DNA of 64,000 nucleotides from positions 62,001 to 126,000 of the forward strand of contig SAXG01000053.1 of the NCBI GenBank assembly GCA_012932865.1, given 5' to 3'. How positions within the stretch are numbered: position 1 is the stretch's first letter; the number at the start of each line of letters is the position of its first letter. A program made the position numbers and the translations under genes. The notes under the pieces are model-generated. The model worked only from the letters and a program-made list of their open reading frames with translations. It was not told the DNA's origin and did not search any database. Shown piece by piece: positions 1 to 10,954 of this stretch. The DNA comes from Amylostereum areolatum. Taxonomy: Eukaryota; Basidiomycota; Agaricomycetes; Russulales; Stereaceae.

Positions 1-2454
1 TTAGGATCATGCGTCGCAGTTCGAGATTCTGTGGTACGTAGATCTTCCCTTTTCTGATGATCAAGTCGTTTTCGAAATTCCAATCTTCAATCCCTTTTGC
101 AAGGGTGCGTGGCCCCGATCTTTTGATCGTGTCTAGCGCCGTCCATACTTCATCATCTAGGTGCGAGAAGTTCCTTAGTTCTTTGAGAAGTTCTTTATCT
201 CCGATTGCTTCAACTGTTCCTCTTCCGGTGGCTCTAGCTTTGAATATCGAAGGATGGAGTAAGATTCGTTCATCGTTGTCTGGGATGTCTTCTTTATGAT
301 CTGGTCTTCTAGAAAGTCCGTCCGCTTTATTTGTACTTCCTGGTTTGTGCACCAGGGTGTAGTCAAAGCGGGATAGATACAGGCTCCATCGTGCTTGTCG
401 TCGATTAAGTTTCTGGGCTGTTGTGAAGTATTCTAGATTTTTATGATCTGTCCAAATCTCAATCTTGTAGTTCGCTCCTTCTAGATAGTGTCGCCAGTGT
501 TCCAGAGCTTTTACTACTCCTAAAAGTTCCTTGTCGTATATTTCGTAATTCTGTTCCGCGGGTGATAGTGATTTGGATAGGTACGCGACCGGGTGCCATC
601 TTTCGGTTTCATCTGGTTGTGATAGAATGGCTCCATATGCGAAGTCGGAGGCATCACTTTCTATACGGAATGGTTTGTTTTCGTCGGGCATGATCAAGAC
701 GGGGGTGACGTGAATTTGTGTTTCAGTCTTTCGAAAGCGCGTTCACATTCGGTCGTCCAATTCCACTCATGGTCCTTCTTTGTGAGCTGGAATAGTGGCC
801 TTGCGATCTTAGAATAGTCTTTGATGAAGCGCCTATAGAAATTCCCAAATCCGAGGAAGGATTGAACTTCTTTTACTTTTCTCGGTGTGGGCCATTCAGA
901 TAGTCCTTGAACTTTGATCGGATCCATCTGTACCTTGTTATGCGTGATTATCACGCCTAGGTATTTGACCGATGATTGTTCGAAGAAGCATTTTTCGGGT
1001 TTTAGGAATAGGTCGTTCCGTTCCAGAATTTGAAGGGCTTCTTTCATCAGTCTTCGGTGTTCGACGAGCATTTCCGTGAATATCAATATGTCGTCCATGT
1101 ATACTACTACCTTTCCTGTGTCTATTAATTCTTTGAATAGTGCGTTCATCATTGCTTGGAATGTCGCGGGTGAGTTGGTTAGTCCGAAGAACATTACCAT
1201 TGGTTCGAATAGGCCTCTGTTTGTTTTAAACGCGGCTTTCCATTGATCTCCTTCTTTGATCCGAACATTGTTATACCCCCATCGGAGGTCGAGTTTCGAG
1301 AAGATTTTAGCGCCTTTTAATTTGTCGATGAGATCCGAGATAAGAGGGATCGGGTATTCGTTCTTTACTGTGATGGAGTTGAGATAGCGATAATCCTGTA
1401 CTGGCCGAAGGGATCCATCTTTCTTCTTGATAAAAAAGAAGGGCGATGATATCTCCGATTTTGATTCTCGGATGTACCCTTTTCGTAGATGTTCGTCTAC
1501 AAATGTGTCCAATTCTTTTCGTTCTGGTACTGTCATTGGGTATGGTTTACAATTCCGAGGTTTCCATCCTTCAGTTAGGTCTATCGCGTGATCCCAAGGT
1601 CTACTGATTGGAAAGCGTTCCGACGCCTTCTTTTCGAATACCTTTTGATATTGTTTGTAGCTGGGCGGAATCATCTCTTCGAGTGTCTTCTTCTTCTCTC
1701 CTAGGGCCGCTCTTTCTGCGAGTTCTTGTGCCTTAGTTGCTCTTGCTGTTATCCAGATACCGGGTTCGTCCGTTTCTTCTGCAACTGGTATTGTTTCCAT
1801 GTTAGTCTTTCCATGGAACGTTCTGACTATCTTGATCTCGGCGATATCAGAGTCGAATTCGGAATCTTCTTGTTCTTCCATTGTTGCGTGATGGTTTGTC
1901 TTTCGTTCTTTGAATGGTTGTAGAAAGGATTCGTCTTTTCCTTGGACGGTCATCCTTTTACTTGTAGTGGAGCACGTACCTGGGCATGTTTGTAGTGTAA
2001 TCTGTTTCTTTCTCCAATCGATACTGGGATTATGTTTTTTGAGCCAAGGGGTTCCTAAGATTACTTCATCTCCTCCCAGGGCTGTGACGAATAGCCCTAA
2101 ATTTTCTCGGTGAATTTCTCCGTTGATCCCTTTCATTGTCATCGGAAGATATACTTTCTGTTTGATCTCTCCCAGAGTGTTTCGAGATCCATCAACGTTG
2201 TATATTGGTATCGGCTTCTTAAGTTGGATCAGATTCATCTTGTGTTTTTGTACAAAATCTGGATGGATCAGGGTGCTGCTTGCTCCGCTATCCAGTAGCG
2301 CTTTTGCTGCGGCCTTACGGAACTTTCCATGAAACATAACAGGTATATGAATTGATGGAGCGTGTGCTGCTCCATCTTGGTATGACCTTATATACACTGT
2401 TCTATCTACGTCATCTTCTGTTTCCTGCACAGGAGATTGACTTGAAAAGTTCAT
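1..2454 (-). pseudogene. pol: Gypsy-1 pol (protease, reverse transcriptase, RNase H), frameshifted and cut by window edge
   Basis: The reading frame has an aspartic protease motif DSGAS near its start, an RT core with the YMDD catalytic box (VVYMDDILIF) and the FLGFGNFYRRFI motif typical of gypsy RT. The first frame stops at 694 after FTSPPS. One base appears missing there, because the shifted frame continues at once with the RNase H domain (DASDFA..., DKELL, TDHKNLEYF) to position 1. Pol lies in the -1 frame of gag and probably starts by frameshift at the gag stop (2493) rather than at the ATG at 2454. The product would process the polyprotein and copy element RNA in cytoplasmic particles, but the frameshift makes this copy non-functional. 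Confidence 0.9.
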
Positions 2455-2492
2455 TGTCTGTGTCCTTTCAACAGCCGCGTTTGAAGGACGAT

Positions 2493-3812
2493 TTAAAAAT
2501 CCTGATTGTTCTTGAAAATGTTAGCGGTGCGTGCAAACATTTCGCTGTCCATCTTGTTCACAAGTTTGGTGATCTGATCAATCGGAGATTCTTCCGATGT
2601 TAGATTTGCCGTTCGTGCGTTGATCGTAGTTTGGGTACGTTTCTCTGGGCAGTTCCTGGAGATGTGTCCTGGTTTTCGGCAGTAGAAGCATGATCCTGAT
2701 TTCTGGAGTTCTGTGCGTTCTTGCGGGGTGAGGCGTCTGAAGTTTCGGCTGTTATTTCCTGTTTGAGCGACTCTGGCGGTTGTAGTGTTTCCTTTATTTC
2801 CGTTTCCCTTTCTGAATGGAACATATGTCTGTGGTTTCTTGTACAGGAGTGTGAGGTCACTTGTCGGGTTTATTGGTCTCGTGTAATGTCGTTGGAACGC
2901 TTGAGCTTCTCGCCAGTTATTGTCAATGCGTAATGCGAGTTCATACCATTCGTCAATGTCGTTCGAGATGTGGTCTCTCTTGAGGATCTCGACTACGATA
3001 TCATTGCGCAGTCCTCTCTTGAATTGGTCGATCAGCGCTTTATGATCGTAACCAGCTTCCATGGCGTAGTCCCTGAAGATTGTAATATAATCTTTGGTTT
3101 CCATGGTGCCTTGCTCTAGGCGCTGTATATTGAATCTAGCGTCTCTTCCTGGGTCTATTTCTCCGAAGGTTTCTAAGAAGTAGTCGCGGAATGCCGTCCA
3201 TGGAAGGTATACTTCTGGATCTAGACCACGATCTCATATCTTGTCGATCTTGCTTATTAAAAGGGACGCCCAGTGGAGGGCCGGTCCATCGGTGAGATGC
3301 GAGAGTACAAAGGTTATCTTACGCATGTTGGCCGCATACGCGTTGGGAAATGCTATGAAGCGAAGTACACATTGTTCTATGAACTTTGCTGCTTTTGCCC
3401 GGTCTCTTCCGTCGTATACTCCTAGTGTGTTTAGTTTGAATCCTTTGTCCTTGTCATCGGGTTTTGATCCAATTGTTCCTGTTCCTCCTGGTGGGGAATT
3501 CCCTGGTGGGTGCTTCGATTCTTTCGGAAGATCCGCGGTCGCTCCTCTTCCGAAGACGTAGTCTCGAACTTCTTTTCCTTTCTTGTTATCTATCGATCGG
3601 TCGGAAAGTGATGGTGATCGCGGTGATGGCATTTTCCATCCTATTGGTTCGGTCATGCCAAATCCTAGGGAGAATCGAGTCTCATGTCTCGGTTTTGCGG
3701 GATCGGCTGGTGTTGGAGTTGCAGGTGTCTGGCGCGGTACATTAGTCTCTCCAGGGGGGACATTGCCAAGTGTGGTGGCGGGGTTGGGTATCGAGGTGGC
3801 GGTATCTCCCAT
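2493..3812 (-). pseudogene. gag: Gypsy-1 gag with one in-frame stop
   Basis: The capsid-type Gag starts at the ATG at 3812, the first ATG but one of the long leader. The N-terminal ~110 residues are proline-rich and low-complexity. A retrotransposon gag domain follows, and a CCHC zinc knuckle (CFYCRKPGHISRNC) sits near the C-terminus. The frame is broken by TGA at 3234-3236 and continues in the same frame to 2493. By comparison with the surrounding residues it looks like a CGA to TGA change. The gene ends GAT TTT TAA, the same T-run plus stop seen at the end of gag in the other five gypsy copies. Gag would package element RNA; this copy is broken. Confidence 0.85.
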
Positions 3813-4577
3813 TGATGTGATGTTTTCGGGTTTTCCGAATAGATTTCCTTTTCTTCCTCATGTGGTTCCGAAGATGTCGTCAGGTGATTGGGATCTTGTT
3901 GGGTTCTCTGTATGTTCTTCCGTTTCTGCTGCGCTCGATGGGCTGCGTTCTCGACTTCCTCCGGAATCGGACTTAATTTGGGGGGCTTGATATAGTTCTC
4001 TTAGGTTCTGGCGTGGTTTCCTCTGGAGGCGGTGTAGTTGTTGCAGGTTCTTGAGGATGCTGGAGTTCGGTTTGAGGGTTCTGTGGTTCGGTTGTTGTAT
4101 CGGCTGTGTCGGTATCTGGATCAAATTCCCAGTAGTCCTTAATATTCCCGGTGTAAGGCTTCTCTTCGACTTTCTGTGCGTCCGGGTGTTTCCAGAGTTC
4201 TTCTGATGAGAGGGGCCCAATATGAGGTCTTGAATAATCTGGGCGCTTCCAATGTGAGTTGTCGTAGCTTCCGTCTTCCTTTTCTCTTTTGGATCTATCT
4301 TTGTAGTATTCTGCTGCTGGGGGAAGGTTGTATCTGTATATGGGTGGGTTCCACTGGTATACGTATGTCCCTTTGCTTTCCTTTGCGATGAGGGCTCCGT
4401 CGTAGTAAAAAATGAGATTATAGGGATCAAATGTCCAGTGATGATCTTCGTTTCCGTTGGGGAATTCTCGACTGCAGTTTGATTGGAGTTGAGGGATCTC
4501 AAAATCTGATGGTCTTTTTCAGCGGGTTGTTCCGCTGACTCCGTGGTGGGTGTTTCGTTTGACGCTCTGCGCCAAAC
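3813..4577 (-). other. Gypsy-1 leader with protein-like frame and almost no ATG
   Basis: About 765 bases between the candidate LTR and the gag ATG. On the coding strand I find a single ATG (3859-3861); the LTR part of the transcript adds one more (4664-4666). One frame reads as a tryptophan- and tyrosine-rich protein (for example HHWTFDPYNLIFYYDGAL), resembling in style the pre-gag regions of the other gypsy elements, but it is interrupted by stops. No start codon explains its translation. Confidence 0.55.
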
Positions 4578-4909
4578 TGTAGGGTGAGCTAATGTAGAGG
4601 AGAGCTCGTTCTAGTGTTAAGGACGGTCCTTATCACGTGACAAGCGGCTCAGGCTACAGTACTCATGGGTATGAGAAGTGGGATCAGGTGATCCAGACGT
4701 CTCGGTTATACGAAGGTTGAGGTCGATAAGCGAAGCAGTAAGTCTTCACAGAAGACTTAGGCGAGCTTTCGACTTAGTTACTTTGGGTTCTCTTTAATAG
4801 CTTTAAGAGGAGGTTCTATTTAGAACAGTCCTGTATTTACAAAGAGAACGAGCTGAGGAATAGCTCGTTCGTTGAGCCTCCTTTTATAAGAAAGGAGGTC
4901 GAGTAAACA
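4578..4909 (-). repeat. Candidate 5' LTR of Gypsy-1
   Basis: The 332-bp stretch starts TGT and ends ACA. It carries a TATAAAAG box on the minus strand (about 4882-4888) just inside its upstream end and sits directly before the element leader. No second copy is in the window, so the ends are inferred from the TG...CA termini only. Confidence 0.6.
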
Positions 4910-4949
4910 TATGTACATTGAGCGACGGTTGTATCAAGTATCTACGGAG

Positions 4950-5106
4950 ACGAGACTGTGGCACTGTCGTGGCTATGCCGTTGAGACGGTGATGATCTGT
5001 GGCACCGTCGTGGCTATGCCGTTGAGATGGTGACGATCTGTGGCACTGTCGTGGTCGCGTCGTTGAGACGGTTACGAACTGGGGCACAGTCGTAATCCGT
5101 CGTTTA
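4950..5106. repeat. 41-bp tandem repeat, about 3.5 units
   Basis: The phrase CTGTGGCACTGTCG recurs with variants at 4956, 4997, 5038 and 5079, that is, every 41 bases. Units contain CCGTTGAGACGGT, itself a small hairpin (CCGT...ACGG). The repeat lies just outside the Gypsy-1 LTR. Function unknown. Confidence 0.85.
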
Positions 5107-6186
5107 GCGACGTCCTTCCGAATAAGGTAAGGGAAAATAAGATACCTTATCGGAGTTGTAACAGTACCTGACAGCATCACGTTCTCCATTTCAGCGCGGT
5201 TACGAGCCCCCTCTTCCTTCAGTTCCTCCAAGCCCATTGCTCACAGGCCGTTTTTCATGTGCTTGCCACCAATACTTGTTCTTGAGCCGTGAAAGTGTGT
5301 GCAAAGAGGAAGTGAAACCAGGAGGAAGCGGCAGCAGTCCGACGGTGACGCGCGAAGCGAAATTTCGCCAAGTCAAACCATATCTTTGGCAGGCCTGCCA
5401 AAACTGTGACCAGTCTGCCCAGGTGTTCGACAAAGTGACCCCCTTTCGTTCTCCGCCTAATCTCCGACTCTTAGTAATCAGATCTTCAGAACCGGGTGTA
5501 TGGTCGGTAGGGGGTCACGTGTTGAACACCTGGACCAAGGCTACTATAGAGTATACTTAAATATAATCATAATAATACGCAAAATTACCATTAAATATGT
5601 GATCAGCCATAATCATAATTACCGGATATGATTAGATATGGGCTGCATAATATAATATATTTACTCATAGGTCATTGCAGCCAGATCACAGCTTACAAGA
5701 AGTGAATCCTTGGTCATATGTATGTTCTCTGAGGTTCATTATCCCCAATAGAGTCAGCAGACATCATATTGACATCAACTTTACACTCTAGATGACACCT
5801 CCAAGTCATCTCGGCATTTTCCGAAGCATGTCAATGAGCTTGGGGAAGCCGTAGTGAGACCTTGTATACATGTAACATATCAGAAGTGGTACTATCTAGT
5901 CCCATCCTGTCATTTCATCAATTGCACATCCAGAAATGTATCAGATTTTGAGTGACTCAGAGACAGAAAAAATGGGAGTAAATACAAAATAAATACAATT
6001 AAATATAGACATGAATAAATATCCTCCTCTCCATATTTGTAGTTTTTTGTATCAATTATAATACGGTCTCTCGAGATATTTACTTGTATTTGTTGAACAC
6101 TAGATCGGTGTCAAGGTATGAGTCCTGATAAAGAAAACTAGACATGGAATATATGTGGCAAGTTCGAAGGCCAAGGGTATTCATCA
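5107..6186. other. Intergenic stretch, no gene recognised
   Basis: Open frames are short and match nothing I recognise. The part after 5560 is AT-rich. One 18-bp perfect palindrome lies at 5385-5402 (TTTGGCAGG and its complement). Nothing else is supported. Confidence 0.5.
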
Positions 6187-6191
6187 ATGAG

Positions 6192-6497
6192 TGTCACGGT
6201 TCGCCCTTTTGCTCCGCTTTTTCCTTGCTTTCTCGCGCTATCTGATCCCACACCTGTGGATCAATCCCCTTTGATGGCATCACTGATGTGCCCCTTGGTC
6301 TGTGCACATCCCCTCCCTAGTATATATAGCTGGCCTGCATGTATCTACTTCCTTAGTCTTTCCTCCTAGTCTTTACCGGCTTAGAGTGCAATGTACTGTT
6401 CTTCCCTTGTTTCCTGATCTTCCCTTCCCCTGAGCTACTGCCTGTGTTGTGACTGAGAAGGCTATTGGATGCATTCCTTAGTCGGTCGTTCTTGACA
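6192..6497. repeat. Solo LTR-E with 5-bp TSD ATGAG
   Basis: The 306-bp sequence starts TGTCACGG and ends TTGACA. It has a TATATATAG box near 6321 and is flanked by the direct repeat ATGAG (6187-6191 and 6498-6502). The termini resemble the gypsy LTR-B and LTR-C families here, but the body differs. It is a solo LTR left by recombination of a full element of a family otherwise absent from the window. Confidence 0.8.
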
Positions 6498-6666
6498 ATG
6501 AGGCTAAGGAAAAGTTGGCAGAAAATGTCAAAGACTCAGAATGAAGTCAAGAACCCTGTAGTAACGAAGGAGCACAATCCCTCCTTGTACACCACCAGTC
6601 CGATAATCTGTCCAGGGAACCCATGGCCACTGTTCTCATTGCATGAACAGTCAAACTCCTCCACAG

Positions 6667-8769
6667 CTATGGCATGCAAAACCTCCATCCCCTCCAGGTT
6701 CCAAGTCCACTCTCGTGTCCCGGTCCATCTGTATCGCCCCCCTGGTGGCTCACATGCCCCATCTCAATGTCTTCTTCATTGTGGTTCTGTTCCACGGGTG
6801 GTGGTGTGGGCACTGGTGAAAGATGATCCTGGACCTCCTGCCACGAGCTTGCGACAATGGCCTCAGAAGCTGGCCCTTGAGTTGCTTGTAGTGCGTCGTA
6901 CAGCGGCTTCAACAGTCTTGCGACACCTTTCTTCCATTGAAAACTCCGAGGGTATACATTTGCCAACAGTTGAGCTTCCAGCCAGGCTTCCCATTTGCGC
7001 ATGAATTCCATCCTGACCTCGGGTGCCGTGTTCTCCACGTACAGAGAGAGCATCAATAGCAGTGCCAGGGTGTGTAAGTGCGCTTCATAGGGTTGGAAAA
7101 AACTCCGCTCCCCACCATCGCTGAGATCGGAAAGGACACAAAGCACCGCGATACATGGCCCATTCACCAAACTGCTTTCTCCGTCTGTCATAAAGTGCAT
7201 CCACTTCATGTGCACGCGGAATGTCGCACGTAGTATGTTACGAAATCGCCCTGGTTTGACATTTGATGGAATGTCCTCAATGTTTGGATCCCGCGAAAGA
7301 TACGTCTGGAGCGTGGCAACCACAGCAAGGCCAAATACACCCCGAGCATTGGATGCTGTATCCTCGTCTTTGTGACGGGATAGTTTCTGTATGAAATCGA
7401 CCGCCCAGTAATTGAAAATGCCTTGCGTCGATTGGAGGATGTGAGGCACGGAGTGCCGCACCTCCATGGGTAACGAAGGGGAGATGCTAAGAACACTAAG
7501 ACTCCGGAAGTCCATGAGATTCAAGCACAATAGCAGGTTCATATAAATGATGGAGCACCAGTTGCACGTTCCTGAGGAACTAAAAGGATTTCGTGGATAT
7601 AATAATGCCACCACGACTGGGTATATGTTATGGATGTTGGCGTGCATCTGGAAAGCAGCCTGAGTACCCACTAGAGATATGGGGGAGCATTTGACCACAG
7701 CCGGAAGTTCCTCTGCGAATGCCTCGTGCAAACTGTCCGTACTGTAATGATTGGGGGATGTGCATCACCGCTTCTGTGAGAGCATCCACATCCGACACCC
7801 CGAAGGCCCGGGATACCAAATGATGCTTGTGAAGGTATTCATCCAAGCTTTGGTATGATGATGGATGGGGGCTTTGGAATCTCCGGCAAGATCTCCGCAG
7901 GAAAATGCGAGCTCAATAACGAAACATGCCCTCTGGGATACTCGACAGTCGAAATACATCACTGATTCGGGTTACGGCGAATATGAATGGCCACATGAAT
8001 GAGAGGGGTGTGATACAGACAATTGAAGATGAGTAGGGAAAGGATAGTGACGATTGCATAGAGAGACCCAACAATCCCTACGACGACCAGAGCATATATA
8101 GCAACAGATCTGTTGATTGGCCAAAGGAACTTGACAATTCCTGAAAAGAATAGAAACACCGAAATGTGGAGCAGGAGGGGGAGAGCACTGGTCACGGCTG
8201 GGAGCCGGAAACATTTGACACCCGACAAAAGGAAGGTGCGGAGACGGCCGCGCTCGCACGGTGTTGTATACTTGTCGAACACTGCCTGGCTGTAATTTCG
8301 GGTCTACTGCTGTACGAGCGTTGCTCCGAGGGCGCAGGTTAGACTGAGAATCAGGCTAAAAAACCATAAGATGTTGATGTTGATGATGGTGCGAGGGGTA
8401 GAGAAGGTGGGTGAGGGAGATGTCAGGGGCTGAGAGCCATTAACGATAGTGATGAGCTGCGAGAGCAGTACGACTGTTACATCTCCTGAATCTGGTTTGA
8501 GAAGCTTGTAGCTCTCGACAATGAAGGCAGCGACTGTCGCGGAAAATAGCCCAGTCTAAGAAGACACAATCAGACTCTGGGGGTGACAGGAAGGACTAAT
8601 CCAAATGCACGAATATCAGAATCCCATCAGCGTCGCCTGTCCACTTTTCAATCTGCTCCTTGTCATACTTTTTGTTCCTTTCCAGGTACTTCATCCAGAA
8701 CCGGTCGGCGACGACTTCCTTTTGTTCTACTTTCGCGTCTCGGTAGTCTAGGATAAAGTCGGAGCAATT
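6667..8769 (-). pseudogene. DUF6535-type multi-pass membrane protein gene, decayed
   Basis: Read on the minus strand, an exon ending at 8611 encodes ...WTGDADGILIF, then a 55-bp GT-AG intron (8556-8610), then TGLFSATVAAFIVESYK. This is the characteristic core of the DUF6535 family, which is expanded in mushrooms and of unknown function. Hydrophobic segments follow (NILWFFSLILSL, LLLHISVFLFFSGIVKFLW, and others). An in-frame TAG at 8304-8306 replaces the tryptophan expected after LVQQ. The downstream part to 6667 is a long hydrophobic/helical region in other frames (main frame 6667-7731), so at least one more frame break or unresolved intron is present. The true 5' exon beyond 8769 was not found; an AG at 8770-8771 suggests a splice acceptor there. 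Family call is fairly sure, exon map is not. Confidence 0.7.
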
Positions 8770-10076
8770 CTATGGGTCGACCCACACATGGAACAGTGGA
8801 ATCAAGACAAGATCTCACGTTGGTCATACTTCATATGCCCATATGTCTCATCGCGGTCTGGATTATTGAAGGGGAAGTTTCAGTAGAGCAATGTGGGATC
8901 TGCACAATGCCATCCGCACCTGAATGCCGTGGCCTATAGTTGTGATTTGAGGTGTCACGTCGTAGATCTCGCTTCAGTGATCGAAGAACATTCCCCGCGT
9001 CGATAAGGGTTATAGGTGAGTCATACCCTGGTGTCAGCAATTGGAGATTTATAGCGAGCTGAGTATAAGATCGAGGACTTGCCAGTGGGCCGTGGTGAGC
9101 AACAATATGAGAAAGGGATGCGGAATATTCATACCTATTTCAGAAGTTGAGGCAACCAAAGCTTTCACTGTCCTAGCCGCTGAAGCGCTGAATATTAGCA
9201 CCTGATAAAGTTCGGGGAAAAGGGGGAGCATTGGTGATGGGGGCGCTGAATGGACTATATATATGGATGGCCCGGGCGTCCTCGGACGATGCCTGACACT
9301 GCATTGCCCAAAGAGCATGCCAGACTCAGCCAGAGGTGTTCGACCTGGAGTCCAAAAAAGATGAATCTGCCAAGCTCTGAAGTGAAGTGAATGCACTGTC
9401 CTATGATATCGTGAGGCGATGCGGGAGTGCGTAGACCCCAAAACAGAGAAGATATACGACCTCGTTAAGAAGCGAAAGTACAGCGACATTTGTATTTGTG
9501 CGAGTGGGAGGAATATTGGGCCATGGTCTGTCATGGGGACCAGCTTCACCGGGCCTTCGTGCTTCCCCACAACTCTGCCTCGTGGTCATCTGCGCATCTT
9601 CACACTTTCTCTCACTGAACTGTCCTCTCCAGCATCCACCGCATGGACAATGAACACACATGACTGTGCACCCTCTCATACCGAAAGATAGGACCCAATC
9701 GGCTTCCTATATCGATTCTCACTGCCAGATAGCCTGTATGGTCCACTGGCGAAGCCGCAAAACCATGCGACGAACATGTCCCAATGGACAATACCTGGGC
9801 GCTTTCTTGAAAGGACTCTGTCTCGTATATCGACGTGAAACACGGCGGCACATCTGCCTAGGCTGTGAGCACAGATATACAGTGGCCTTGCGTGTTACGA
9901 GGGGGGGGGAAAAGACGGAATGTCATCTTACGCTAAGCACAACAGTACATCTGCCTACTGCTGAATCTCCTCCTCCTCATCCTCATCTATCACTCTAGAC
10001 TATAGATTATTGAATGGGCCACAAATTTTGGTGGACGGCGAACTTTGGTCGCCGTGTTGCTTGACTTGGGGTACGT
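8770..10076. other. Region without a recognised gene
   Basis: Several open frames of 70-170 codons overlap on both strands (for example 9049-9570 minus and 9660-9998 plus), but none shows a domain or motif I recognise. It could include 5' exons of the DUF6535 gene or remains of another host gene. Confidence 0.4.
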
Positions 10077-10566
10077 CACCGCGGGCAGAAGTCCATTTTT
10101 TCGGAGTCAAAACGTATTCGAAACGGGCGACAAAAGTACAAATACCAATCGTGTTTTTACCTGGACAAAACACATTCCAAACATGTCCTTTCAGGCACAT
10201 GTTCCTGCCTCGTGTACCCTCCTAAAACTTGAGGTTTCCGCCATGGGCAGCTATGAGTTCGAAATAAAACCTTTTAGGAACATATTCTCCCTAAATTAAG
10301 CAGTTAGAAACTGGTTCCCCAAGGAGAATCAGTTTCGATTAGGAAAAGATCCGCCAAAAATTGCCCTGAAGCTTCTAATTTCAGATCAATCACTGCTCGT
10401 GGCGGAAATTTCTAGTTTTGGAAGGGTACATGAGGCTGGAACATGTGCCTGAGAGGACATGTTTGGAATGTGTTTTGTCCAGGTAAAAACACGATTAGTA
10501 TTTGTACTTTCGTCGCTCGTTTCGAATGCATTTCGACTCCGAAAAAATGGACTTCTGCCCGCGGTG
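10077..10566. repeat. Fold-back element: 174-bp inverted repeat with 142-bp spacer
   Basis: The left arm 10077-10250 and right arm 10393-10566 are reverse complements with roughly one mismatch in ten bases. Both arms are 174 bp and begin CACCGCGGGCAGAAG at their outer ends. The spacer is unrelated AT-rich sequence. I saw no clear TSD. It is either a fold-back/MITE-like DNA element or a hairpin-forming locus; no coding capacity. Confidence 0.85.
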
Positions 10567-10677
10567 CATCCGCCTTCTTCCTCCTCATCCACCGGTTCTT
10601 TCTCCTTTATATTCATGGTGCCGCCAAGCATCTCCTTCCCATATTTCCTCTGTATCATGCCCCTACGCTGTCACGGC

Positions 10678-10954
10678 TGTCACGGATCGCCTCAATCCTT
10701 TCCTTTTTCGTTGCATCGCATTCAGTCACATGATTACATCTCCCATCACATGACGTCGTCAGCCTGACTCCTCTTATCTCTCCATCTATGACATCATCGC
10801 TCCGGACCACATCCTCCCCCTTCCTTTTCCTTATTGTTCTCTCCCGCTCGCACCATTCTCACATCATCGATCCTGTACATATATAAGGCTCTCCTCTGCG
10901 CCCCTTTTCCTTAGATCGTCCTCTTCGTTTCCCACGTACTGCTTCGGCCCTACA
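10678..10954 (+). repeat. LTR-C, 5' LTR of Gypsy-4
   Basis: It starts TGTCACGGATCGC, has a TATATAAGG box at about 10880-10888 and ends ...CCCTACA. The end is placed by analogy with Gypsy-5, where the same CCTGGAC motif follows the LTR directly (10955 here). It is a divergent relative of LTR-B. Confidence 0.75.

Larger units (their letters stand above)
1..4909 (-). mobile_element. Gypsy-1: Ty3/gypsy LTR retrotransposon, 3' part outside window
   Basis: Read on the minus strand this holds, in order, a candidate 5' LTR (4578-4909), a leader, gag (2493-3812) and protease-RT-RNase H (to position 1), where the window cuts it. Integrase is therefore not visible here, but bases 1 to about 370 recur without visible difference at about 30168-30540, where a sister fragment continues into integrase and a chromodomain, so the family is a chromovirus. 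It is inactive: gag has an in-frame TGA and pol a one-base deletion. The opposite LTR and any target-site duplication lie outside the window, so the outer boundary at 4909 is less certain than for the other elements. Confidence 0.85.

Noticed and set aside
5237..5560. 107-codon plus-strand frame
   Set aside because: No domain, no homologue recognised, not conserved with anything in the window.
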